64,000 bases of DNA from Pyxidicoccus trucidator (GTDB taxonomy: Bacteria > Myxococcota > Myxococcia > Myxococcales > Myxococcaceae), in contig NZ_JAAIXZ010000008.1 in NCBI RefSeq assembly GCF_010894435.1, positions 62,001 to 126,000 of the forward strand, written 5' to 3'. Each line of letters opens with the position of its first letter. Positions within the stretch are counted from its first letter, which is position 1. The translations under genes were made by a program, and so were the position numbers. The notes under the pieces are model-generated. The model did no database searches, was not told where the DNA came from, and worked only from the letters and a program-made list of their open reading frames with translations. Below are positions 51,328 to 59,700 of this stretch, piece by piece.

Positions 51328-52377
51328 ATGGAGCCTACGCCCGACGTCATTCGTCACTTCCATCCGGTGCTCCCCTCGCGCTCGCTCGGCAAGAAGCCGG
51401 TGCGTGTGGAGGTGGCCGGTCGCGCCTATGCCCTCTTCCGCGAAGCCTCGGGCCAGCCCGCCGCGCTCGCGGACGCCTGCCCCCACCGCTTCGCGCCGCT
51501 GTCGAAGGGGCGGGTGCGCGCGGACGGGCGGCTCCAGTGCCCGTACCACGGCTGGCGCTTCGACGCGCAGGGGCAGGGCGCCAACCCCAGCCAGCCGGAC
51601 CTGCGCCACTGCGACGTGCGCAGCTTCCAGGTGGTGGAGCGCCACGGCTACCTCTGGCTGGCCGAGCGGGACACCCCGGTGTCCGCCATGCCGGACCTGG
51701 AGGCCGGCGAGTACGTCTACGGCGGGGCCTTCTCCACGCTCTTCGAGGCGCCGCTGCACGTGTCGCTCGACAACTTCAGCGAGGACGAGCACACGCCCTA
51801 CGTCCACACCCGCCTGGGCTGGGACGACCCGCGCGCGGACCAGGTGGAGTTCGAGGCGAAGAACTTCGATGACCGCACCGAGGTGAACTACCGCGCGCCG
51901 CAGCGGGCCGCGCCCCTCATCCGGATGCTGGGCGTGCTCGACGGCGACTTCTTCCAGAACAGCTGGGTGACGCGCTTCGACCCGGTGCGCAGCCAGTACA
52001 CCGTGAGCTGGGTGTCGCCGTCCGGCAAGTCACGGCCCTTCATCACCCGCGCCAACATCTTCTTCGTGCCAGAGACGGCGACCACCACGCGCCTGCACGT
52101 CTTCTCGTTCCTCAAGTGCGTGGTGCCGGCGATGCGCCCGCTGCTGCCGCTGGCGGCGCGCGTGGCCGCGGCGCTGACGTGGTGGGAGGTGCGGGACGAC
52201 GCGCGCTTCATTCCCACCGTGGCGGACACGCCCTACAGCCACAAGGGCATGCGCCTGGACAAGTACGACAAGCCGCTCGTCCATCAGCGCAAGCTCATGG
52301 AGCGCATCTACTACCGGGTGGGCGCGAGCGCGGTCCCCGCTCCGGTGCCGCTCGCGCGAGAGGCCTCCGGCGGCTGA
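51328..52377 (+). CDS. Rieske-type aromatic-ring or demethylating oxygenase
   Basis: This 349-residue oxygenase subunit has the Rieske iron-sulfur motif ACPHRFAPL and CPYHGWRF near 50-80, and the mononuclear iron site LDNFSEDEHTPYVH near 150-165 with the two His. The single-subunit layout resembles VanA-type monooxygenases, pheophorbide oxygenases and other group V enzymes that need a separate reductase; none is encoded nearby. The substrate is unknown. ATG 51328 is preferred, as the Rieske domain then starts at the usual distance; an upstream in-frame ATG at 51256 is possible. No ribosome site is evident. Confidence 0.9.
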   Translation: MEPTPDVIRHFHPVLPSRSLGKKPVRVEVAGRAYALFREASGQPAALADACPHRFAPLSKGRVRADGRLQCPYHGWRFDAQGQGANPSQPDLRHCDVRSFQVVERHGYLWLAERDTPVSAMPDLEAGEYVYGGAFSTLFEAPLHVSLDNFSEDEHTPYVHTRLGWDDPRADQVEFEAKNFDDRTEVNYRAPQRAAPLIRMLGVLDGDFFQNSWVTRFDPVRSQYTVSWVSPSGKSRPFITRANIFFVPETATTTRLHVFSFLKCVVPAMRPLLPLAARVAAALTWWEVRDDARFIPTVADTPYSHKGMRLDKYDKPLVHQRKLMERIYYRVGASAVPAPVPLAREASGG

Positions 52378-52410
52378 AAGGCCGGGCCCGTCCACACGGG
52401 TATCGCGGCC

Positions 52411-52629
52411 TCAGTGAATGGAGGGCGCGGGGTCGTGGTAGGGCGTCGCCGTGCCGCCCACTCCGGCGCGCGTCTCCCACGCGTTGCAGCCGCTGTCGCC
52501 CGAGACTTCGAGCTCGAACCTGGAGAGCTCGGGTTGCATGCAGCGGCTCTTCTCGTCACTGCCCGGCTGGGGATGGTGGCTGCCGAAGTACTTGCAGCCC
52601 TTGCAGTTGCCCCACTGTCCGTCCGCCAT
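52411..52629 (-). CDS. Small Cys-motif protein, possible zinc or iron-sulfur binder
   Basis: The 72-residue product has CKGCKYFG near its start, a Cys at 30 (SRCMQPEL), and GDSGCNAWE, giving four or five Cys in a CxxC...C...C pattern seen in several small rubredoxin-like or zinc-ribbon proteins of unknown role. The ATG at 52629 is supported by a GGAGGA site just upstream. It lies between the Rieske gene and the tolC-like gene and appears to be transcribed alone. Function cannot be assigned. Confidence 0.75.
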   Translation of the reverse strand: MADGQWGNCKGCKYFGSHHPQPGSDEKSRCMQPELSRFELEVSGDSGCNAWETRAGVGGTATPYHDPAPSIH

Positions 52630-52731
52630 GACCGTCCTCCTCGGAAAAGGGTGGAGTGCCTCCTTCCGAGGGTGGGGCCGGTGGTGGGCGCTCACAAGCG
52701 CCGCTCGCCACCCGCGCTCCAGGGCAGACGG

Positions 52732-52758
52732 CCCGGCGCCCGGGAATGGGGCGCCGGG
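52732..52758 (-). terminator. GC-rich hairpin after the tolC-like gene
   Basis: CCCGGCGCCC and GGGCGCCGGG form a perfect ten-base stem with a seven-base loop, 15 bases beyond the tolC-like stop. No T-run follows. Confidence 0.55.
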
Positions 52759-52772
52759 TCCGTGAAACCCGG

Positions 52773-54221
52773 CTACTGCTGGGGCGCCGGCTGCGGCTGG
52801 GCGGGCTGCTCCGGCTGCGGAGCGGCGCCTTCCGTCGGCTGCGTGGCGCCGCCCTCCAGCCGCGGCGCGTCCTCCGCCGGCAGCGCCTGGAGGTGCGGCG
52901 GCACCGCGTTGTCGTCCTTCAGGTCCGAGTCCAGCGCCCGGGCCTCGAAGGCGCCCACGGAGCGCAGCAGGCGCAGCGCGGCGACGGCGGCCTGGAGGCG
53001 CTCGCTGACGAGGCCAATCTCCGCGCTGGAGAGCGCGGTGTTGGCGTCGGCGACCTCCAGGTAGGTGGCCATGCCGGCCTTGAAGGAGACGTCGATGAGG
53101 CGCTGGCTCTCGCGCGCCAGCTCCACCGTCTGCTCGGCCTTGAGGCGGTTGGCCAGGGCGCTCTGCAGGTCCAGTTGCGCGCGCTGCACGTCCTCACGGG
53201 CCGTCAGCTCGGCCTTGCGGTAGTTGGCCGTGCTCTCCGCGATGCGGGCCGAGGCCTCCTTCAGGTTGGCCTCACGCAGGCCGCCGTCCCACAGCGTCCA
53301 GGAGGCCGCGAAGGTGATGGCCCAGCTTTCCGGAGGGGCACCGAGCGCCGCCGCGTTGACGATGCGGGCAGCGCCGGAGACACCCAGGTTGGGCAGGTAG
53401 CTGAACCAGACCTGACGCTTGCCGATGCGCGCCAGCTCCACCGTCTCCTTCGCCGCGGCCACGTCCGCCCGTGCCTCGAGCGAGCGCTGGATGAGCTGGT
53501 CCGTGTCCGCCTTCGGGGGCACCTGCGGCTCGGGCGGCGGGGCCACCGTGAAGTTCGCGTCATCGAACGCCAGCAGGGTGGCGAGCACCAGCCGGGCGGA
53601 GGCCGCCGCGTTCTGCGCGCGGATGAGGTCCTGCTCGGCGCGGGACAGGTCCTGCTCGGCGCGCAGCTGCGCCACGCGCGTCACCGTGCCGGCCTCGAAG
53701 CGCACGCGGGTGTCCTTTGCCCGCGCGCCGTTCAGCTCCACCAGCCGCTCCTGCACCGTCACGGCCTGGGCCTGCGCCGCGGCGCCGTAGTACGCCTGCG
53801 CCACGCCGAAGAGGATTTCGCGGCGCGCCTGCTCCACGTTCAGCTCCGCCACGCGCTCCGACTTGTAGGCGCCCTGGATGGCGGCCCACAGCTGCGGGGC
53901 GATGAGGGCCTGACGCACCTCGAGCTGCGCCTGCCGCTGAATCAGCGGCTGGATGGTGACGGGCACCGGGCCGTCGGGGGTGGGGAAGGCCGCCGTCACC
54001 GACGTGTTGTTGCGGATGATGGCGCCGCTGGCGGTGATGGTGGGCAGGTAGCCCGCCCACGCCTTGCGCGAGGCCGTGTCCGCCTGCTTCAGGCGGGCCT
54101 GCGCGGCCCTCAGGTCCAGGTTCTCCTTGCGGGCCCGGGAGAGCGCGTCCTCCAGGGTCAATACGGGCGGCGGTGCCGCGGCCATCGAGGCCGCCAGGGT
54201 CAGCGCCAGAAGTGAGCTCAT
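52773..54221 (-). CDS. TolC-family outer-membrane efflux protein
   Basis: The 482-residue product has a signal peptide (cleavage near AAA-PPP) and the two-fold repeated coiled-coil and beta-barrel architecture of TolC: 'LTLEDALSRARKENLDLRAA' and 'PQLWAAIQGAYKSERVAELN' in the first half, 'SLEARADVAAAKETVELARI' and 'GLREANLKEASARIAESTAN' in the second. A Gln/Pro-rich tail ends it. It forms the exit duct of an efflux or secretion system; no pump or adaptor gene is nearby. GAGGAGG precedes the ATG. It is divergent from the MarR gene and likely under its control. Confidence 0.93.
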   Translation of the reverse strand: MSSLLALTLAASMAAAPPPVLTLEDALSRARKENLDLRAAQARLKQADTASRKAWAGYLPTITASGAIIRNNTSVTAAFPTPDGPVPVTIQPLIQRQAQLEVRQALIAPQLWAAIQGAYKSERVAELNVEQARREILFGVAQAYYGAAAQAQAVTVQERLVELNGARAKDTRVRFEAGTVTRVAQLRAEQDLSRAEQDLIRAQNAAASARLVLATLLAFDDANFTVAPPPEPQVPPKADTDQLIQRSLEARADVAAAKETVELARIGKRQVWFSYLPNLGVSGAARIVNAAALGAPPESWAITFAASWTLWDGGLREANLKEASARIAESTANYRKAELTAREDVQRAQLDLQSALANRLKAEQTVELARESQRLIDVSFKAGMATYLEVADANTALSSAEIGLVSERLQAAVAALRLLRSVGAFEARALDSDLKDDNAVPPHLQALPAEDAPRLEGGATQPTEGAAPQPEQPAQPQPAPQQ

Positions 54222-54529
54222 ACCGCCTCTACCTCCTCAAGGGACTCGCGCCGGCGCGAGCCCAGGACGTCCAAGATGGACTTGCAACGGGTTGTGTCTG
54301 CACTCCGAGCGTCGGGCTTCTCACCCGGGTGCCCTCGAAAGGACAAGAAAAAGGCGGCGTGCGTCATGGCGGGGCTAATAGGACTCATCCACCGCATGAC
54401 GACCGCCGTCCTCCTGTCCTTCAGGGCCCCGGACGCATAGGCCATGACGTCGGAAATTGGAAGCTCCGGAATGTATTAATCGTCAAAGGTTGATGAAGTC
54501 AATTGTTTAGGTGCTCGGAGGGTATTACA
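54222..54529. other. 308-base divergent promoter region of tolC-like and marR-like genes
   Basis: The region has no credible ORF. Its last 60 bases are AT-rich compared with the rest of the window and carry an imperfect palindrome (54480-54496) close to the MarR start. The stretch toward the tolC-like gene holds no clear promoter by eye. Confidence 0.6.
54480..54496. promoter_or_regulatory. Candidate MarR operator
   Basis: TCGTCAA-AGG-TTGATGA is a near-perfect palindrome (six of seven pairs) 34 bases before the MarR start, in an AT-rich island. MarR dimers bind palindromes of this size, so autoregulation and control of the divergent efflux gene are likely. Confidence 0.55.
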
Positions 54530-55030
54530 TTGAAGGACATGAGCAGCGAGCACCTGGAGCGGAAGACGAAGTCAGCGGACTCGCGGCGGCGCGCCGAGGC
54601 CGTCACGGAACCGGAGCAGCGGGACTTGCCACGGCAGGCGTGGGCGCTCCTCTTCGAGCTGATGCACGCGCACATGCGCAACTTCCCCGCGCTGGCGGCG
54701 GAGTTCGAGCTGTCGCCGGTGCAGGCGCACGTGCTGAGGCAGCTCGGCGAGGCGCCGCTGGCGATGAGCACGCTGGCGGGCTACCTGTCCTGCGACGCGT
54801 CCAACGTGACGGGCCTGGTGGACCGGATGGAGGCGCGCGGGCTGGTGGAGCGGCGCAGCTCCGAGCAGGACCGGCGGGTGAAGATGCTGGTGCTGACGGA
54901 CGCGGGCGCGGCGCTGCGCGAGCGGCTGCTGGAGCGGATGGCCGAGCCCCCCGAGGCCATCGCCGGGCTGGGTGACGACGACTTGCGCGCCCTGCGCGAC
55001 ATCATGCGCCGGGCGCTGCACTCGCAGTAG
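54530..55030 (+). CDS. MarR-family regulator
   Basis: The likely start is the TTG at 54530 (GGAGGG seven bases upstream), giving 166 residues; the ATG at 54539 has poorer spacing. The winged-helix core is clear: 'ELSPVQAHVLRQLGEAPLAM', STLAGYLSCDASNVTGLVDR and the wing 'RSSEQDRRVKMLVLTDAGAA' with the DxR motif of the family. It should repress the divergent TolC-like gene until a phenolic or drug-like ligand binds. Its end converges on the tonB-like gene. Confidence 0.92.
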   Translation: MKDMSSEHLERKTKSADSRRRAEAVTEPEQRDLPRQAWALLFELMHAHMRNFPALAAEFELSPVQAHVLRQLGEAPLAMSTLAGYLSCDASNVTGLVDRMEARGLVERRSSEQDRRVKMLVLTDAGAALRERLLERMAEPPEAIAGLGDDDLRALRDIMRRALHSQ

Positions 55031-55040
55031 GCGGAGGCCG

Positions 55041-55077
55041 GAGCGGCCACGCTCCCCCGGGAAGGGGAGGGCCGCTC
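55041..55077. terminator. Nested hairpin between marR and tonB genes
   Basis: GAGCGGCC (55041-55048) pairs with GGCCGCTC (55070-55077), and inside it CTCCCC pairs with GGGGAG. The right arm overlaps the tonB-like stop codon. It probably separates the two converging transcripts. Confidence 0.65.
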
Positions 55078-55882
55078 AGTCCAGCAGGAAGGTGTACGAG
55101 TACTTCATCTCCGTGGAGACGGCCTCGCCGCCCTTGAAGGCGGGCTTGAAGCGGAAGCGGCGGATGGCGTCGCGCGCCGCCTCGTTGAGCCCGTAGCCGG
55201 GCCCGTTGAGAATCTTCGCGGCCACCACCTTGCCCTCGTTGTCGATGGTGATGGACAGCGTCACCGTGCCCTCGACTCCGGCGCGGCGGGCCTCCTCCGG
55301 GTAGGGAATCTTCACCTCGGAGGCCACGGTGGGCTCGGAGTCCACCTGGTAGATGGGCGTGTACTTCGGCGCCGAGTACCCCTTCACCTCCTTGGGGTCC
55401 TTCGCGGTGCGGTCCACCCTGCCGTAGGACGTGTTGCCCACGGGCGCGGCGAAGGTGCCGGCGCTGGTGGTGGACGACATCGTCATGCCCACCACGAGCG
55501 GCGGAGGCTTCGCCTGCGGCTCCGGCGGGGGCGTGTTGTTGGGCGGCGGCGGGGCCTCCACGGGCGGAGGCGGCAGGGGCTTCGGGGCCTCGGCCACCTT
55601 GATGGGCGGAGGCTTCACCGGCTTCACCTTGGGCGGAGGCGGCTTGGGCTCCTCCTTCTTCTCCTCGGGCGGCGGCGGCGGGGGCGGCTTCTGCACCTCC
55701 ACCATGACCAGCTCCACCGGGCGCTGCGCCACGGGCCGGGGCCGGTCGGCGATGCGGCCGAGCATCCAGAAGCCCCCGCCGTGAATCACCAGCGACACGA
55801 ACAGGAAGACGCCCACCACGACGGTGGAGCGCTCCCGGCGGGGAGGAGAGAGGGACGAGCTGTCGAGGACCGCCTGGCTCAT
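55076..55882 (-). CDS. tonB: TonB-family energy-transducing protein
   Basis: The 268-residue product has one membrane helix near the N-terminus (about 20-43), a long Pro/Lys/Glu periplasmic spacer (about 60-130) and a C-terminal TonB domain ('VASEVKIPYPEEARRAGVEG', 'GPGYGLNEAARDAIRRFRFK'). TonB passes energy from the ExbB-ExbD proton channel to outer-membrane receptors. It is the last gene of an ExbB-ExbD-TonB operon on the minus strand, 13 bases after exbD. Confidence 0.93.
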   Translation of the reverse strand: MSQAVLDSSSLSPPRRERSTVVVGVFLFVSLVIHGGGFWMLGRIADRPRPVAQRPVELVMVEVQKPPPPPPPEEKKEEPKPPPPKVKPVKPPPIKVAEAPKPLPPPPVEAPPPPNNTPPPEPQAKPPPLVVGMTMSSTTSAGTFAAPVGNTSYGRVDRTAKDPKEVKGYSAPKYTPIYQVDSEPTVASEVKIPYPEEARRAGVEGTVTLSITIDNEGKVVAAKILNGPGYGLNEAARDAIRRFRFKPAFKGGEAVSTEMKYSYTFLLD

Positions 55883-55895
55883 GGGCTGACGTCTC

Positions 55896-56333
55896 TCAGG
55901 GCGCGGCGGGCGTGGCCGCGGGGGTCACGTCCTTCTCGATGTTGAGCGCGAACTTGGCGATGCCCTGGCCCTTCACCACGTCGATGAGCCGCATGACGCG
56001 GCCGTAGGGAATCGACTGGTCGGCGCTGATGATGGCGCGGGTGTCCTTGTCCTTGGCCACCTGCTCGGCCACCTTCGCGGACAGGTCGGTCTCGCTCAGC
56101 TCGGTGCCGTCGAAGAAGAGCTTGCCGTCCTTGTCCATGACGACGTTGACCAGGCCCTGCACCGTCTCACCGCCGTTGGCGGCGCGGGGCAGGTCGACTT
56201 CCACCGTCTCGCGGACGATGAAGTTCGCCGTCACCATGAAGATGATGAGCAGCACCAGCACGATGTCCACCAGCGGCGTGACGTTGATGCCGGTGATTTC
56301 CTCTTCGTTGTCCTGCTGGGCTCCTCCGGCCAT
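55896..56333 (-). CDS. exbD: ExbD/TolR-family proton-channel subunit
   Basis: The 145-residue product shows NVTPLVDIVLVLLIIFMVTA, the single membrane helix with the proton-conducting Asp that defines ExbD/TolR, and a periplasmic domain ('RAIISADQSIPYGRVMRLID'). It lies three bases after the ExbB-like gene and 13 before the tonB-like gene, so the three work as one complex. Confidence 0.95.
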   Translation of the reverse strand: MAGGAQQDNEEEITGINVTPLVDIVLVLLIIFMVTANFIVRETVEVDLPRAANGGETVQGLVNVVMDKDGKLFFDGTELSETDLSAKVAEQVAKDKDTRAIISADQSIPYGRVMRLIDVVKGQGIAKFALNIEKDVTPAATPAAP

Positions 56334-56336
56334 GGC

Positions 56337-57044
56337 CTAGCGGACCTCCGCGGCGCGCGCCGCGTCCGAAGCCGGGCGCTCGGCGCGCATGCTGCCCACC
56401 AGGGCGTAGCCCAGGGCGTTGGCGCGGCTGGTGAGCGTCTTGAGCTGGCGGTTGAAGATGTTGAAGGCGACCACCGCCGGAATGGCGACCGCGAGGCCCA
56501 CCGCCGTGGCGACGAGCGCCTCGGAGATGCCGGCCATGACCGTCTGTTGAATCGCCGCGCCCTTCACGTTGGCGGAGCCCAAATCATGGAACGCCTTGAT
56601 GATGCCGAGCACCGTGCCGAACAGGCCGATGAACGGGGCGTTGTTGCCCAGCGTGCCGAGGAAGGAGAGGAAGCGCTCGTACTGGGGGCGCTCGCGGGAC
56701 ATGGTGGAGGCAATCACCTGCTCCACGGTGTCCGCGCCCTGGGCGGTGGACGCCAGCGCCTCGCGGACGACGGCGGCCTCCATGCCGCTCTTGCCCTCCA
56801 CGGCCTTGCGCGCGGCCTCGAAGTCACCGCGGGCGAGGCGCACGGCGAGGCCTTCCGAGTCCGGCAGCCGGTTGCGCACGAAGTACACCGTGCGCTCCAG
56901 CATGATGGCGATGGAGAGCACCGAGAGTACGACGAGAATCCAGAGCACCCACTCGGCGGAGGTGAGCGTCACGCCGAGCAGCTTGCTGCTGAGCCAGCCA
57001 AGCTCGGGTTGACCTGCCTGGGACAGAAGGAGATAGGGCGTCAT
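56337..57044 (-). CDS. exbB: ExbB/TolQ/MotA-family proton-channel subunit
   Basis: The 235-residue product has three membrane segments (about 30-50, 130-150 and 175-197) and the family motif FLGTLGNNAPFIGLFGTVLG followed by 'ISEALVATAVGLAVAIPAVV'. With ExbD it forms the proton channel powering TonB. It is the first gene of the operon. The ATG at 57044 is the only sensible start. Confidence 0.95.
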   Translation of the reverse strand: MTPYLLLSQAGQPELGWLSSKLLGVTLTSAEWVLWILVVLSVLSIAIMLERTVYFVRNRLPDSEGLAVRLARGDFEAARKAVEGKSGMEAAVVREALASTAQGADTVEQVIASTMSRERPQYERFLSFLGTLGNNAPFIGLFGTVLGIIKAFHDLGSANVKGAAIQQTVMAGISEALVATAVGLAVAIPAVVAFNIFNRQLKTLTSRANALGYALVGSMRAERPASDAARAAEVR

Positions 57045-57316
57045 GAAGGGAAGCCTGGGTAAAGGTGGGCTACGAGTCTCACGTAACCCGGTTGCCAACT
57101 CGCGCGCCCATCTCTTGTTCCCCTGGCGCGGAAAGTCAAATGCAACGGCCGGGTTGGAGCCCTTCCGCCTGCTGGGAGACTGGAGCGCGAAGTGGGGGAG
57201 GGAGGGAGCACGTCCCTGGTACGTCCCAGGGCTCATCGTGTTTCCGGGCGCCGGTGACAGACGCGTCACAGGGGGGCGCCGCCCTCCCTGCCCGCCCCCT
57301 ATATAAGGATACGGCT

Positions 57317-58312
57317 CTACGGGCGGCGAGGCGGGCTCTCGGTGAGGGCCGGGTCCTTCTCGACGACGGGGCCGAGCACCGCGTCGATGCGGCGCAGCAG
57401 CTCGGTCTCCAGCTTCACGCCGGCGGCCTTCACGTTGTCGTGCACCTGCTCCGGGCGGGTGGCGCCGACGATGGCGGAAGAGACGCTCTTGTTCTGGAGC
57501 ACCCAGGCGATGGCGAGCTGGGCCATGGTGAGGCCCGCCTCCTTCGCCAGGGGCTGGAGCTGCTGCACGCGGGTGAGTACGTCGTCCGTCAGCAGGCGGG
57601 TCATGAAGCGCGAGCCGCTCGGGTCCGTGGCGCGGCTGCCGGACGGAGGCGGCTTGCCGGGGAGGTACTTGCCGCTGAGCACGCCCTGGGCGATGGGGGA
57701 CCAGACAATCTGCCCCAGCCCTTCCGCGTCGGACGCGGGGATGACCTGGGACTCGATGACCCGCCACAGCATGGAGTACTGCGGCTGGTTGGAGATGAAG
57801 GGCACGCGCAGCTCGCGGGCCAGCGCGGCGCCCTTGCGAATCTGGTCGGCGGTCCACTCGGAGACGCCGATGTAGAGCGCCTTGCCCTGGCGGACGACGT
57901 CGGCGAACGCGAGCATCGTCTCCTCCAGCGGCGTCTCGAAGTCGAAGCGGTGCGCCTGGTACAGGTCCACGTAGTCCGTCTGCAGGCGGCGCAGCGAGCC
58001 GTCAATGGACTCCAGGATGTGCTTGCGGGACAGGCCCCGGTCGTTCTTCCCGTTTCCGGTGGGCCAGTACACCTTGGTGAAGAGCTCGTAGCCGGCGCGG
58101 CGCTGGCCCTTCAGCGCGCGCCCGAGCACCTCCTCGGCCTTGGTGCCCGCGTAGACGTCCGCGGTGTCGAAGGTGGTGATGCCCACGTCCAGCGCCGCGC
58201 GCACGCACGCGAGCGCTGATTCCTCTTCGACCTGGGAGCCGTGGGTAATCCAGTTGCCGTAGGAGATTTCACTGACGACCAGACCGCTGCGACCGAGATG
58301 TCGGAAGTGCAT
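57317..58312 (-). CDS. Aldo/keto reductase (Kv-beta-like)
   Basis: The 331-residue TIM-barrel oxidoreductase from ATG 58312 shows the catalytic set of the family: Asp/Tyr in FDTADVYAGTKAEEVLGRAL, Lys in ELFTKVYW, and His in YVDLYQAHRFD. 'EWTADQIRKGAALARELRVP' and 'GATRPEQVHDNVKAAGVKLE' (NADPH binding) match the potassium-channel beta-subunit-like branch. It would reduce aldehydes or ketones with NADPH. It is the last gene of an operon with GH13, AraC and DoxX genes, ten bases after DoxX. Confidence 0.93.
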   Translation of the reverse strand: MHFRHLGRSGLVVSEISYGNWITHGSQVEEESALACVRAALDVGITTFDTADVYAGTKAEEVLGRALKGQRRAGYELFTKVYWPTGNGKNDRGLSRKHILESIDGSLRRLQTDYVDLYQAHRFDFETPLEETMLAFADVVRQGKALYIGVSEWTADQIRKGAALARELRVPFISNQPQYSMLWRVIESQVIPASDAEGLGQIVWSPIAQGVLSGKYLPGKPPPSGSRATDPSGSRFMTRLLTDDVLTRVQQLQPLAKEAGLTMAQLAIAWVLQNKSVSSAIVGATRPEQVHDNVKAAGVKLETELLRRIDAVLGPVVEKDPALTESPPRRP

Positions 58313-58322
58313 GCGGCGCAAA

Positions 58323-58805
58323 CTAGCCGTGGGCCTCCAGCCTCGCACGCGTCCTGATGCGCCAGAGTCCACCGGCCCACGCTACCCAGGCGACGTAGAC
58401 GAGCTGGAAGGGAATGCGCAGCCAGAAGTACCAGTCCGGGAAGGGGAGCACGTGGGAGGCTGAGTTCGCCCGGGCCTCGTGGATGTTGGCCGGGAGGATG
58501 GCGAGCAGCAGGGCGATGAGTCCCAGGGACGCGAGCCGCCGGGTGCGACGGAGCAGCATTCCCACCCCGCCCGCCACCTGGAAGGCGCCGGAGAGGAGGA
58601 CCCAGAAGCGCGGCGACGGGAGCTGCGGGGGAATCATCGCGTCGTAGCGCAGGGGCATGGCGAAGTGCATGACGCCAGCGCCGATGAAGAAGAGGCCCGC
58701 GGCCACGGCGGCGCGGTCCTGGGGCGTGGCGAGCGCCGGCAGGCGGCGCAGCGGGGGCAGGTGCAGCAGCGCGAAGAGGGTGAGCAGGACGATGGCGAAG
58801 GACAT
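58323..58805 (-). CDS. DoxX-like integral membrane protein
   Basis: This 160-residue protein has four hydrophobic segments and the DoxX/SURF4-like pattern 'AGLFFIGAGVMHFAMPLRYD' and 'LLSGAFQVAGGVGMLLRRTR'. The family is linked to redox or thiosulfate-related membrane functions, but mostly it is unassigned. GAGGAG eight bases upstream supports the ATG. It sits between the AraC regulator and the aldo/keto reductase genes. Confidence 0.88.
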   Translation of the reverse strand: MSFAIVLLTLFALLHLPPLRRLPALATPQDRAAVAAGLFFIGAGVMHFAMPLRYDAMIPPQLPSPRFWVLLSGAFQVAGGVGMLLRRTRRLASLGLIALLLAILPANIHEARANSASHVLPFPDWYFWLRIPFQLVYVAWVAWAGGLWRIRTRARLEAHG

Positions 58806-58857
58806 GACGGCGCTCCTCGAGGGGCCGCGGCGGGACGAGGTGTCCGCCGCTGTGCCT

Positions 58858-59688
58858 TCAAGATGCGGCGCCGGGCCGGGCCTTCGCTTGAACGAACTGG
58901 CTACGTCGTTGGAGGGAGGAGGGCGTGGTGCCGAACATGCGCCGGAAGGTGCGCGTCAGGTGCGCCGAGTCCGAGAAGCCGGCCGCGTGCGCCGCCTCTC
59001 CGAGCGTCCGGCCGGCGGCGATGGCGCCCGCCGCCCGCTGGAGGCGGAGCCAGAGCAGGTAGGGGCGCAGGGGGACGCCCATCGACTCCGTGAAGGCGTG
59101 CATCAGGCGGCCGGGGGACAGGCCGACCACCGCCGAGAGGGCTTCGAGCGAGGTGTCCTCCGGCGCCGGCTCGGCGCGCAGGTGGCGCAGCAACTTGCGC
59201 ACGCGCGGGTGGACGCGGCGGGGTGGCTCGGGCGTGCCGGAGAGGGACTCCAGGGCGGACTCCATCCACGGGCCCACGGCGTCGTGGGGGATGGAGCCTG
59301 AGCGGGGCAGGGCGCCCAGCAGGGCATCGCGCCGGGCCTCGTCGAAGATGCGCACGGGGCCTTCGCCTTCCAGGGACGCCTTGAGCCGCAGGCCGTCGTC
59401 GCTCTCGGGCTCGATGAAGAGGAGGAGGACCTCGCTGCCCCGGGCGTCGATGGCGTGGGAGACGTCGGGGCCGACCAGGACGCCCGCCACCTGCTCGGCC
59501 GCCTTCATGCCCTGCGCGCGGACGGAGAGGGTGCCCTGGCGGCAGAGCACCAGGTGCATGGCGTGGTGGGCGTGCTTCGTCGACTGGTCCCCCGGGCCCC
59601 ACATGGCGAGCGCGGCGGGCCAGACCACCAGCGGCATGTCCGGCCACGGGGCGCGTGGCGCGAGGTCTGGTGGTCGGGCGAGGAGCAT
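58858..59688 (-). CDS. AraC-family transcription regulator
   Basis: The 276-residue protein has an N-terminal cupin-like sensor ('KHAHHAMHLVLCRQGTLSVR') and a C-terminal double helix-turn-helix ('TSLEALSAVVGLSPGRLMHA' and 'LGEAAHAAGFSDSAHLTRTF' then RRMFGTTPSSLQ). It starts 13 bases after the branching-enzyme gene and may control this operon. The first ATG has a poor ribosome site; a later ATG (residue 18) is possible. Confidence 0.9.
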   Translation of the reverse strand: MLLARPPDLAPRAPWPDMPLVVWPAALAMWGPGDQSTKHAHHAMHLVLCRQGTLSVRAQGMKAAEQVAGVLVGPDVSHAIDARGSEVLLLFIEPESDDGLRLKASLEGEGPVRIFDEARRDALLGALPRSGSIPHDAVGPWMESALESLSGTPEPPRRVHPRVRKLLRHLRAEPAPEDTSLEALSAVVGLSPGRLMHAFTESMGVPLRPYLLWLRLQRAAGAIAAGRTLGEAAHAAGFSDSAHLTRTFRRMFGTTPSSLQRRSQFVQAKARPGAAS

Positions 59689-59700
59689 GCGAGGCGGGTT

